Assembly: GCA_002396385.1 (NCBI GenBank)
Contig: DGTD01000015.1
Span: 1-18,727 of the forward strand
Length of the DNA stretch: 18,727 nucleotides
Source of the DNA: Bacteroidales bacterium UBA4345
GTDB lineage: Bacteria > Bacteroidota > Bacteroidia > Bacteroidales > Paludibacteraceae
Direction: 5' to 3'
Shown: piece after piece, positions 7,052 through 14,218 of the stretch
Layout: each line of letters opens with the position of its first letter
Position numbering within the stretch: the first letter of the stretch is position 1
Position numbers and translations under genes: made by a program
Notes under the pieces: generated by a model
What the model was told of the DNA's origin: nothing
Database searches by the model: none
The model's input: the letters and a program-made list of their open reading frames with translations, nothing else

Positions 7052-7184
7052 AATTTGAAAGACTGACGTATACAGAAAAATTTCTAATGTTGTAAGACAG
7101 AGTCAAAAAAGACGCTGAAAATTTTGTAACGCGCTAGTTTTTTTTTTAATTAGCATATTCTTTAACCAAATAAAACAATTTAAT

Positions 7185-7490
7185 ATGATTACAGAAATTA
7201 TCAGCAAGGACAACAGGTATTACGTTTATGATGAAACATGTCACGAAATCAGCCACACATTTATACAAAATGTTGGGAGTATAATCGGTTACAGTAATGA
7301 AGCCATTGTTTGTAGGAGGGACCATAAGCTTTACTGTTATGACGAAGACTTCAAAGAAATTGCCCACACATTTGAAAACAATGTAGGAACATTTAAAAAT
7401 GTAATAGGGAACTATATCGTATTCCACAAAGACAATAAAGTCTATGTTTACGATCTATACTTCAAAGAAATCTCTCACCGTTTTAAATAA
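7185..7490 (+). CDS. Small beta-repeat protein, locus B (paralogue of 1379-1738)
   Basis: 101 aa built almost entirely of a 37-residue repeat. Two full copies and one partial copy start at RYYVYDETCHEI, KLYCYDEDFKEI and KVYVYDLYFKEI, with the internal pattern HTF-x-x-NVG-x(8)-[YAN]-IV. The shared start MITEI and the VG...IVC[RF] pattern make it a clear paralogue of the locus A protein. The strand-rich repeat, with YVYD ending a strand and a polar turn after it, resembles WG or propeller repeats. Two and a half units are too few for a closed propeller, so an oligomer or an open sheet is likely. There is no signal peptide. It leads a tight operon, with the next gene 33 bases on. The gene is noticeably A/T-rich compared with metE or ackA. 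The role is unknown. Confidence 0.8.
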   Translation: MITEIISKDNRYYVYDETCHEISHTFIQNVGSIIGYSNEAIVCRRDHKLYCYDEDFKEIAHTFENNVGTFKNVIGNYIVFHKDNKVYVYDLYFKEISHRFK

Positions 7491-7523
7491 ATTCCACATC
7501 AAACCATAATGTAATCAAAGACC

Positions 7524-8318
7524 ATGATGAACTATAATAAGAAATTAGACGAATTGTTCGAACGATGGACGGAAAACCTAAGCGCGGAACAGAAGGCATT
7601 ATTTTGCAAAGACGGCTTAATACTTAAGGCAGGAGAGCCAGAGATTTCCGTTGAAGAAAAGTGGGAAAAAGCTAAACGTCGGATCATGTTTATTGTAAAA
7701 GACAAAAACACACCCGACGGAGACGACATTCGGCGTTGGCTTATAGAAGGGAAACATGCGGAAAACAGTCGAAATTTATCAGGCGGCATTGTAGGGAAAC
7801 GAGGATTTCTACCCAACATTGCACGTATACTCTATGGACTATTAAAAGATCAAAGAGATATAAGAATAGGATTCAAAGAAGTATCCGAGACAAAATTTGA
7901 AGAAGTAAGAGAAATTTGGAACACTGAGCCATTTGCCCTTATAGAAGCAAAAAAATTAGCTGGACATCCTACAGTATCCACTTCAGAGATTGTTCACGCA
8001 CTAAATCAAGACAAAGAGTTACTAAAAGAAGAATTGGACATTCTTCAGCCGAACATTATTGTATGTTGTGATCCGAAAGGCACTCAATTCAACTATATAA
8101 CACAATATTACTTAGGTAAAGAAGACCATGGAAGCATTAAAAAGATAGAATATATATACCCAGAAGACAAAATGTCTTGCTGTCTTTGGTACTATCCAAC
8201 AAAGGGAATAACGGTCATAAAATCATATCATCCCACAAGAAAAGGCAAAGCTGACTGGAGAACCTACGAAAGAGTGATTAGTCCATTTCACAATTTGTTA
8301 CAAACCACAAATATCTAA
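7524..8318 (+). CDS. Uracil-DNA-glycosylase-like protein A, locus B
   Basis: 264 aa. The order of elements fits the UDG-superfamily fold. RRIMFIVKD, near residues 53-61, takes the place of the first strand and active-site loop. FALIEAKKLAG corresponds to the 'N..K.pg' strand. ELLKEELDILQPNIIVCCD corresponds to the 'fL..EL..lkP.vivalG' segment. SYHPTRKG, with H236, corresponds to the C-terminal HPS loop. It aligns throughout with the protein at 10386-11165, including the N-terminal LDELFERW and F-x-KDG segments and D-D-I-R-x-W-L, which may carry active-site acids. The usual catalytic GxDP/GE-P motif is not evident, so glycosylase activity is uncertain. It could be a binding protein or act on another nucleic acid or nucleotide. 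The stop lies 13 bases before the KAP gene, so they are co-transcribed. Confidence 0.6.
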   Translation: MMNYNKKLDELFERWTENLSAEQKALFCKDGLILKAGEPEISVEEKWEKAKRRIMFIVKDKNTPDGDDIRRWLIEGKHAENSRNLSGGIVGKRGFLPNIARILYGLLKDQRDIRIGFKEVSETKFEEVREIWNTEPFALIEAKKLAGHPTVSTSEIVHALNQDKELLKEELDILQPNIIVCCDPKGTQFNYITQYYLGKEDHGSIKKIEYIYPEDKMSCCLWYYPTKGITVIKSYHPTRKGKADWRTYERVISPFHNLLQTTNI

Positions 8319-8331
8319 TACAGGAAACGCA

Positions 8332-10314
8332 ATGGGAACAACCACCATAACAGACATACCGAGAAAGGGGTCGGCAGAACATGACCGATTTGGTTTGATG
8401 GCGTACGAAAAAGGGCTTGAAGCATTCTTACGTGGGTCATCCACACCTATAACCGTTGCGCTACAAGGCGAATGGGGCAGCGGAAAAACCTCGTTAATGA
8501 ACGTGCTCAACGACGACTTGTGTAACGAGAACGGCGAATTCTATTCCATATGGATTAACACCTGGGAGTTTTCCCTAATGCGGAGCTCAAACGAGGCTCT
8601 GCTCCAAATACTATTCAAAATGGCGAACGAAGTCGTCAAATTGACACAAACTGCGGGGGAAGAAGTCATCGGCTCCATAAAAAAGAACCTTTCCGTATTA
8701 GGGATGTCGGTTGCCAGAAGTTTGGCGAACAAAGCCCTTGACGGTTTTGGTGACAGCATTATGGACATCTTCAACAAAGAAGGGGGGAATAGCATTGCAG
8801 ACTTACGGGAGAAACTCGAGCAACAAATCAACGTCTGTATCAACAAGAGCCAAAATAAAAAGGGAATTATATTCTTTATAGACGACCTTGACAGAATTGA
8901 CCCTCCTGTTGCAGTCGAGTTACTTGAGTTACTAAAAAACGTATTCACACTCAAGCATTGTCTTTTCGTACTTGCGATAGACTACGATGTGGTCATAAAG
9001 GGATTGAAGCCAAAATTCGGAGAGCTAAACGAACAAAACGAACGCGAATTCAGATCTTTCTTTGACAAAATTATTCAAGTACCATTCTCGATGCCAGTCA
9101 GCCAATACTCAACAAAAAACTACTTGATTGATGAGTTAAAGGGCATCGGGATAATTGATTCAGCCGACTTAAGCAACGAGAAGTTAACAAACGACCTCAA
9201 CAAAGCCGAAATATTGACGATTGGCAGCAATCCTCGATCCATAAAACGTTTCCTAAACACGCTGTCTATGATAAAGTGCATCAACAACGCATGCGATGAG
9301 ACAGCCACACTAAACGACGGAGAACGAGAAGAGTCAAAAGAGACACGCGATCTAAAGATTCTTTTAAACTTATCTATCGTCGGGTTGCAGGTAGCCTATC
9401 CGAAAATCTACCAGCTACTCTGCTTAGAGCCAGGATTTACCATGTGGGACGACAGGATAGCCGCAAAAATGGGAGTTAGGCAAATTGACAATGAGACCAA
9501 AGACCGGTTAGACAAATTTGAAGAATTCGACGAACTCTGGGAACAAGTGCTTTACCGGGTCTGCCTAACGGATAAACATCTGCAGAAAAACGCAATCAAC
9601 ATATCGAGACTTTTCAACATGATGCGCAACGAGATAAAGAGCGTCGTGTCGAACGACGAAGAAAGTTCCTATGAAACAAGCCCAGAAGCCGAGAACAACT
9701 TCATTAAAGAGTTTATGCAAGAGCAGATGAGTCAAGCTTTTGTTACAAGCCTAAGCTCAAACGATACAGAACCTCTCGCATACGATGCAGTGCAGTTAAC
9801 ACACAACATCCAACGAAAACTTTATGAGCATCTCAAACAGACTTATGTTGATGCGGGTTTCCGCGCCCCAAAAGTAAAGACAACAAATGGAAGAATAACC
9901 ACTTATAAAATATTTCCAGACCTGCAAATATGGCAGAATAACCCTGAAAACCACAAAATCCGCATACAATTCCGATTGCAAACCAAGCAAGTATTGGCAG
10001 AGAATTGCCAACAATACATGCCAGTTCCCCCTCCGCCCCTTGACAAGTTCACAAAAGACGACGTGAGTGCACTGAAAGATAAGGCTCTTCCGCTATTCAC
10101 TGGTTTTTTTAAACTATGTGAAACAATCGCTGCGAACAATTGCTACCAACTATGGGCAGAACGCCATATACTCGATGGGAAGCTCAAATTCCTTTTATGT
10201 TTCGATGTCACATTTGATAATCCAGACGCCTTTCTTGAGGAACAGAACATAAAATTTATGCAAGAAGTAATCGGGACCATTTTCGATATAGGTTTCCAGG
10301 TTGCAAAGATGTGA
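8332..10314 (+). CDS. KAP-family P-loop NTPase
   Basis: 660 aa. The KAP ATPase core covers about residues 18-330. Walker A is GEWGSGKTS (46-54), followed by the family-typical INTWEFSL. Walker B is IIFFIDDLDRIDP (179-190) with D184/D185 and R188. Downstream come the FDKIIQVPF segment and GSNPRSIKRFLN (298-309), the family arginine motif. Many KAP proteins have transmembrane helices inserted between the Walker motifs. Here that stretch has only a weakly amphipathic helix (LSVLGMSVARSLANKALDGF), so the protein is probably cytosolic. Residues about 330-660 are an unassigned, mostly soluble region with a PVPPPPLDKF linker. KAP NTPases include PifA, the F-plasmid phage-exclusion protein. The gene is flanked closely by two paralogous UDG-like genes, which suggests one complex or pathway. 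Confidence 0.9.
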   Translation: MGTTTITDIPRKGSAEHDRFGLMAYEKGLEAFLRGSSTPITVALQGEWGSGKTSLMNVLNDDLCNENGEFYSIWINTWEFSLMRSSNEALLQILFKMANEVVKLTQTAGEEVIGSIKKNLSVLGMSVARSLANKALDGFGDSIMDIFNKEGGNSIADLREKLEQQINVCINKSQNKKGIIFFIDDLDRIDPPVAVELLELLKNVFTLKHCLFVLAIDYDVVIKGLKPKFGELNEQNEREFRSFFDKIIQVPFSMPVSQYSTKNYLIDELKGIGIIDSADLSNEKLTNDLNKAEILTIGSNPRSIKRFLNTLSMIKCINNACDETATLNDGEREESKETRDLKILLNLSIVGLQVAYPKIYQLLCLEPGFTMWDDRIAAKMGVRQIDNETKDRLDKFEEFDELWEQVLYRVCLTDKHLQKNAINISRLFNMMRNEIKSVVSNDEESSYETSPEAENNFIKEFMQEQMSQAFVTSLSSNDTEPLAYDAVQLTHNIQRKLYEHLKQTYVDAGFRAPKVKTTNGRITTYKIFPDLQIWQNNPENHKIRIQFRLQTKQVLAENCQQYMPVPPPPLDKFTKDDVSALKDKALPLFTGFFKLCETIAANNCYQLWAERHILDGKLKFLLCFDVTFDNPDAFLEEQNIKFMQEVIGTIFDIGFQVAKM

Positions 10315-10385
10315 GTTTGAAGGTCCAGATATCAAGCAATGGGCATCCATACATATTTTTAACAAAATTAAAAATAACAACATAT

Positions 10386-11165
10386 ATGGGAAAAGACCTA
10401 GAAGAACTGTTTAAAATCTGGAAGAACAGACAGACAGAAAACGGAGATGGAGAGAACTTCACGAAAGACGGCATTCTACGCCACAACAACGAGACAGACG
10501 AGGAATTAGAGGCCAAGTGGTTCTCGACGGAAAGGCGTATTGCTATATTGCTAAAAGACCAGTACCAAAAGGACGAACAAAAATGGGACGAGGACATCCG
10601 TGACTGGCTTAGAGACACCGATATCGATGATGAGAAGGCCCTGGCACAAAAAAGAAAGAACAGGAACCTTGAAGTGTCTTTCCTCAAAAGAATAGCTTAC
10701 CTGATTTGGGGCTTATCGAAAGCTGACGAGAAGAACGACTGGTGGTACGACGAGGTTGACAAACACAGAGAGGAAGTAAAAGACTTCTTCAACACGCAGC
10801 CTTTCGCCTTGGTAGAATGCAAAAAAATGCCAGGAGAAGGCAAACTTGACGATAAAATTTTGAAAAAACACCTTCGCAACTATGGCGACTTACTGAAAAA
10901 GGAACTTGAGATTCTGAAGCCAAACTTTATTGTATGCACAAGTTCATTGATATACGACGCCGTGGTCAAATCGTACCCTCAAGAAAAGGTTTATACAATA
11001 GAAGGGCACAACAGCATTCGAATCATCAAGGACCCTAGAGGAGGAATTGAAGCGCTCGTTTTTTGTTCTTACCACCCTAGTACACCCGGCACCGCAGACA
11101 AATTTCACGAAGGTGTAATGGTCCATTACAGAGCTTTCTTAAAAAATGTGGGATTATCTAGATGA
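10386..11165 (+). CDS. Uracil-DNA-glycosylase-like protein B, locus B
   Basis: 259 aa from ATG 10386. The frame extends upstream to a GTG at 10311 overlapping the KAP stop, but similarity to the 7524 protein begins at MGKDLEELFKIW, so the ATG is preferred (71 bases after KAP). The shared elements in order are DLEELFKIW, F-T-KDGIL, RRIAILLKD, DEDIRDWL, FLKRIAYLIWGL, PFALVECKKMPG, LLKKELEILKPNFIVC and CSYHPSTPG with H230. This is the UDG-superfamily layout, and the HPS loop is closer to canonical than in protein A. The two copies have diverged widely, so this is an old duplication kept on purpose, perhaps as a heterodimer or with two substrates. Catalytic activity is not shown by the sequence. 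Confidence 0.6.
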   Translation: MGKDLEELFKIWKNRQTENGDGENFTKDGILRHNNETDEELEAKWFSTERRIAILLKDQYQKDEQKWDEDIRDWLRDTDIDDEKALAQKRKNRNLEVSFLKRIAYLIWGLSKADEKNDWWYDEVDKHREEVKDFFNTQPFALVECKKMPGEGKLDDKILKKHLRNYGDLLKKELEILKPNFIVCTSSLIYDAVVKSYPQEKVYTIEGHNSIRIIKDPRGGIEALVFCSYHPSTPGTADKFHEGVMVHYRAFLKNVGLSR

Positions 11166-11219
11166 CAACCTACCCCGTTATCCAGAGGACTTCGGGCAAT
11201 ATCTTGATTAGAAAATGAA

Positions 11220-11251
11220 AGAGGCGAAGCAGTGTCACATGCTTCGCCTCT
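11220..11251. terminator. Terminator between locus B and ackA
   Basis: AGAGGCGAAGC (11220-11230) pairs perfectly with GCTTCGCCTCT (11241-11251) around a 10-base loop. On the minus strand it is followed by TTTCATTTTC, so it ends ackA well. On the plus strand it lies 54 bases after the locus B stop. Confidence 0.8.
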
Positions 11252-11272
11252 TATTCATTAACTAAGTCTTGC

Positions 11273-12475
11273 TTAGAGTTTAGATACAATATTGAGCGTA
11301 TCGAGCGCAATCATATACTCCTCGTCGGTAGGAATAACGTAGATACGCACCTTTGAGCCATCTTTCGAGATATCGCCCTCGCCACCGTTCTTGCGGAGGT
11401 CGGCATTCTTCTGTTCATCGATTTCCAAACCGAGGTAAGACAAACCGGCACAAATATTCTTACGGATATTCACCTGGTTTTCACCCATACCGCCAGTGAA
11501 CACCAGCGCATCCACACCATTGAGGACGGCCGCATAGGCGCCGATGTACTTCTTTACACGGTAGACAAACATCTCGCAAGCCAGTTGGGCCTGTTTGTTG
11601 CCAGCCTGACAAGCAGCCTCAATGTCGCGCATATCGGAAGAGACACCCGACAAGCCAGCCAAGCCACTCTTCTTGTTCATCACATTGTTAATTTCCTTAA
11701 CGCTCCAGCCCTTGCTTTCCTGCAAGAACGTAACGGCAGCCGGATCGAGGTCGCCACAACGGGTACCCATCACCAGACCCTCGAGCGGAGTAAGTCCCAT
11801 GGAAGTATCGACCGAATGCCCGTTAAGGATAGCAGAAATAGAGCCACCATTACCGATATGGCAGGTAATAATCTTACTCTCCTTTTTTCCAAGTTTTTCA
11901 ATGGCCTTGGCAGACACATAGCGGTGACTGGTTCCGTGGAAACCATAACGACGGATACCGTCTTCCTTATAGAGTTCGTAAGGAAGGGCATACATATAGG
12001 CGTAATCTGGAATAGTCTGATGGAAAGCAGTATCGAACACAGCAACCTGAGGGACCCCAGGAAGCAGCTTTGAAACAGCCTCAATACCGGTAAGGTTAGG
12101 ACCGTTATGAAGAGGAGCCAACTTCTTGCACTCTTCAATCTGCTTGATGACGTCAGCATCAATAAGGACACTGCTTGCAAACTTCTCACCGCCGTGCACA
12201 ACACGGTGACCAACCGCATCAAGTTCGTTCAAAGAGCCAAGCACACCAGTTTCCTTGCCCGTAATAACGTCGAAGATGAGGTGTATACCTTCCAAATGGT
12301 TCTCAATCTTCTTGTCGATTTGAGTTTTCTCACCTTCCCCCTTCTTAAACTTGATAAAGCTGTCGGGCAAGCCCAACTTTTCAAGGGTTCCAGATTCAAG
12401 AACATTGTTTGCTGGCATGTCAATCAACTTGAACTTGATTGAAGAGCTACCGCAGTTTAGTACTAAAACTTTCAT
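11273..12475 (-). CDS. ackA: Acetate kinase
   Basis: 400 aa. It interconverts acetyl phosphate + ADP and acetate + ATP in the cytosol and works with Pta to make ATP while excreting acetate. The family signatures are all present: VLVLNCGSSSIKF with N7 at the start, GHRVVHGGE, FDTAFHQTIP, RYGFHGTSHRYVS, CHIGNGGS, DTSMGLTPLEGLVMGTRCGD-type nucleotide/substrate loop and FTGGMGEN. The frame extends five codons upstream, but MKVLVLNCGSSS is the conserved family start, so position 12475 is used. It has its own -7 element at 12540-12547 and lies downstream of pta on the same strand, separated by the pta terminator. Confidence 0.98.
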   Translation of the reverse strand: MKVLVLNCGSSSIKFKLIDMPANNVLESGTLEKLGLPDSFIKFKKGEGEKTQIDKKIENHLEGIHLIFDVITGKETGVLGSLNELDAVGHRVVHGGEKFASSVLIDADVIKQIEECKKLAPLHNGPNLTGIEAVSKLLPGVPQVAVFDTAFHQTIPDYAYMYALPYELYKEDGIRRYGFHGTSHRYVSAKAIEKLGKKESKIITCHIGNGGSISAILNGHSVDTSMGLTPLEGLVMGTRCGDLDPAAVTFLQESKGWSVKEINNVMNKKSGLAGLSGVSSDMRDIEAACQAGNKQAQLACEMFVYRVKKYIGAYAAVLNGVDALVFTGGMGENQVNIRKNICAGLSYLGLEIDEQKNADLRKNGGEGDISKDGSKVRIYVIPTDEEYMIALDTLNIVSKL

Positions 12476-12539
12476 ATTTAGGATTAACAATAAATAAAAT
12501 TCGAGTCAAAGAAGAAGCCTCACAGTTTTCTTTAGTTTG

Positions 12540-12547
12540 CAAAATTA
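12540..12547 (-). promoter_or_regulatory. -7 promoter element of ackA
   Basis: Minus-strand TAATTTTG is a perfect TAnnTTTG, 64 bases upstream of the ackA start. A TTG lies about 22 bases further up. With the pta terminator just before it, ackA can be transcribed alone. Confidence 0.6.
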
Positions 12548-12644
12548 GGTAGTTTAGCCGACATTTCAGCAATGCGAGCACCCAATAAATTAAAATTAGT
12601 AAGAAAAATTTTACCAAAACGAGCAAATTGGAAGTCTGAGGCAC

Positions 12645-12674
12645 AAAAAAGGAGCAAGGCGAAAGCCCTGCTCC
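12645..12674 (-). terminator. Intrinsic terminator of pta
   Basis: On the minus strand GGAGCA-G-GGC / GCC-T-TGCTCC (arms 12665-12674 and 12651-12660, one internal mismatch, 4-base loop) is followed by six T residues (12645-12650). It lies 26 bases after the pta stop. Confidence 0.8.
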
Positions 12675-12700
12675 CTATCTACATATCGGTATGAGTTTTT

Positions 12701-13711
12701 TTATTTTTTACCGGCGATAGCCTGACAAGCCGTAATAGCCACCGTCTTAACAATATCGTCGACCGAGCAACCACGCGACAAGTCGTTAACCGGAGCCGCC
12801 AAGCCCTGCAAGAATGGGCCAAGCGCAGTAGCACCAGCCAAACGCTGAACCAACTTGTAAGAGATATTGCCCGTATTCAGGTCAGGGAAGACCAGCACAT
12901 TGGCAGTACCGGCCACCTTGCTTTCTGGAGCTTTGAGGGCAGCCACTTTAGGGACAAGGGCGGCATCGGCCTGCAGTTCGCCATCTAGTTTAAGTTCAGG
13001 AGCCATTTCGTGGGCCTTGGCGGTAGCCTCAACCACCTTGTCGACCATTTCGTGCTTAGCACTACCCTTCGTAGAGAAGCTGAGCATAGCAACGCGGGCC
13101 TCGTCGAAGCCGAACACATCGGTAGCCGACTTGGCACTGCAAACCGCAATCTGTGCCAGCTGGTCGGCATCAGGATTAGGAGTAGCGGCACAATCGGCGA
13201 AAATCATTTTGCCGTCGCAACCGTAAGTATTGTCTTTCAGAATCATCAGGAAAGCACCAGAAACACAAGAGACACCAGGCTGGGTCTTGATAATCTGGAA
13301 CGCAGGGCGCAGGGTGTCGCCCGTAGGGCTGCCAGCACCACTGACCTCACCATCGGCATCGCCCGCCTTAATCATAAGGCAAGAGAGGTAGAGCGGATTC
13401 TTGACCAGTTCGGTAGCCTGCTCAACAGTCATACCCTTCTTCTGGCGGAGCTGAACCAAGAGGTCGATGTATTTTTGGGAATCGGGATTGTTATTCGGAT
13501 CGATAATGGTGATTTTATCCATATTCTTCAATCCGAACTCAGCGGCCATAGCGGAAATCTTCGCCTTGTCGCCAAGTACAATAATCTTCGCAGTACCTTT
13601 TCCTGCTACGATGTCAGCGGCTTTGAGAGTTCTCTCTTCAGTGCCTTCTGGCAAAACAATGCGCTGCAAGTTGGCTTTTGCACGCGCTTCCATGCTTTCA
13701 ATCAAATCCAT
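12701..13711 (-). CDS. pta: Phosphate acetyltransferase
   Basis: 336 aa, the short single-domain form without the N-terminal regulatory (DRTGG/P-loop) extension. It converts acetyl-CoA + phosphate to acetyl phosphate + CoA, feeding AckA. The family features are [16 protein letters not shown] near residue 17, the substrate segment [20 protein letters not shown] near 117-136, [26 protein letters not shown] and the C-terminal [20 protein letters not shown]. The start [12 protein letters not shown] is the usual one. A near-consensus promoter sits upstream. Confidence 0.97.
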   Translation of the reverse strand: MDLIESMEARAKANLQRIVLPEGTEERTLKAADIVAGKGTAKIIVLGDKAKISAMAAEFGLKNMDKITIIDPNNNPDSQKYIDLLVQLRQKKGMTVEQATELVKNPLYLSCLMIKAGDADGEVSGAGSPTGDTLRPAFQIIKTQPGVSCVSGAFLMILKDNTYGCDGKMIFADCAATPNPDADQLAQIAVCSAKSATDVFGFDEARVAMLSFSTKGSAKHEMVDKVVEATAKAHEMAPELKLDGELQADAALVPKVAALKAPESKVAGTANVLVFPDLNTGNISYKLVQRLAGATALGPFLQGLAAPVNDLSRGCSVDDIVKTVAITACQAIAGKK

Positions 13712-13772
13712 TGTAAAAAAGTAATTATTTTATATCTAACCTAAATGCACGGGTGTAATGCGCCCATCATTA

Positions 13773-13804
13773 CAAAGGTATGCAAACACGAACAAAAAGC
13801 AAAA
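13773..13804 (-). promoter_or_regulatory. Promoter of pta
   Basis: On the minus strand TTTTG (13800-13804) is followed after 19 bases by TACCTTTG (13773-13780). This is a textbook TTTG-N19-TAnnTTTG Bacteroidetes promoter. It abuts the terminator-like hairpin of the small upstream transcript. Confidence 0.8.
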
Positions 13805-13850
13805 TGAAAAGAGGCGAAACGGACGTGTAAAAACACTGGCAAATTTCGCC
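13805..13850 (-). terminator. Nested hairpin and T-rich tail ending the small transcript
   Basis: On the minus strand GGCGAAA (13844-13850) pairs with TTTCGCC (13813-13819), with an inner GTGT-TTTT-ACAC hairpin. TCTTTTC follows. The internal spacer makes the outer stem imperfect. Confidence 0.45.
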
Positions 13851-13869
13851 ATTTCATGCAGAAATGGGG

Positions 13870-13903
13870 GAAGCCCACTACCCACAACGAGGTAGCGAGC
13901 TTC
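13870..13903 (-). other. Minus-strand RNA hairpin with compensating G-U pairs
   Basis: The two 13-base arms pair fully on the minus-strand RNA, two of the pairs being G-U. On the plus-strand RNA the same positions would be A-C mismatches. The structure therefore belongs to a minus-strand transcript, immediately after the small ORF stop. A second short stem (CCATTTC/GAAATGG, 13849-13867) follows. Confidence 0.5.
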
Positions 13904-13910
13904 AATATAT

Positions 13911-14012
13911 TTAGTAGTTAAGGGTCAAAAGTATGCGTTCGGGTGAAAGGCCTTTATTTGTTTCGGCCGCCTTGTTCGCATCGGGTATACAGAACTCTTT
14001 AAATGTCTTCAT
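13911..14012 (-). CDS. Small ORF, 33 aa, in a structured short transcript
   Basis: ATG at 14010-14012 to TAA at 13911-13913 encodes MKTFKEFCIPDANKAAE, then TNKGLSPERILLTLNY. I do not recognise it. It is soluble, with one cysteine. Support comes from its setting. A perfect TAnnTTTG element lies 23 bases upstream at 14036-14043, a palindrome overlaps the -33 zone, and three minus-strand hairpins follow the stop, the last with a T-rich tail. It could be a small protein, a peptide-coding regulatory RNA, or a chance ORF inside a small RNA gene. Confidence 0.4.
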   Translation of the reverse strand: MKTFKEFCIPDANKAAETNKGLSPERILLTLNY

Positions 14013-14035
14013 ATCTTTTATTTTTTTGTTTTCAT

Positions 14036-14043
14036 CAAATATA
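14036..14043 (-). promoter_or_regulatory. -7 promoter element of the small transcript
   Basis: Minus-strand TATATTTG matches TAnnTTTG perfectly, just upstream of the 33-codon ORF. No TTTG box is seen at the -33 position. Instead the palindrome at 14060-14076 occupies it. Confidence 0.5.
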
Positions 14044-14059
14044 GATACCTGTTTTTTTT

Positions 14060-14076
14060 CTTGTACATTGTGCAAG
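14060..14076. promoter_or_regulatory. Operator-like palindrome CTTGTACA-T-TGTGCAAG
   Basis: A 17-base inverted repeat with one mismatch, centred about 25 bases upstream of the small-transcript -7 element. It replaces the -33 box, as an activator or repressor site could. Confidence 0.35.
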
Positions 14077-14136
14077 GTTGCAGGCAATCTGCGTTAAACC
14101 GGAACAAAGAAATTGGAAGCGTCAGCCACCGTTTCC

Positions 14137-14154
14137 ATATGTTACAGAACATAT
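14137..14154. promoter_or_regulatory. Palindrome ATATGTT-N4-AACATAT upstream of the GLUG gene
   Basis: A perfect 7-bp inverted repeat with a 4-base centre, 65 bases before the GLUG-protein start. It may be a regulator site. No clear TAnnTTTG element is visible between it and the start, though TATAATG at 14187-14193 might serve. Confidence 0.35.
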
Positions 14155-14218
14155 CGTCAAATCATCACAAATTCCTCATTTTAAGCTATAATGCAGTACA
14201 ACTCAAATAAACAGGCCT

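Larger units (their letters stand above)
6884..7184. other. Intergenic region between the divergent porin and locus B
   Basis: A/T-rich spacer of about 300 bases. It holds the porin -7 element (6920-6927, minus), the locus B operator (7016-7034), its -7-like element (7044-7051), a single TGTAAC half-site (7125-7130) and a run of ten T residues (7138-7147). I see no ORF or stable hairpin in it. Confidence 0.6.

Noticed and set aside
10311..10385. GTG start for UDG-like protein B overlapping the KAP stop
   Set aside because: Similarity to protein A begins at the ATG 10386; the extra 25 residues have no counterpart.
13010..13744. 244-codon frame opposite pta
   Set aside because: A shadow of the well-conserved pta reading frame, without a promoter or recognisable product.
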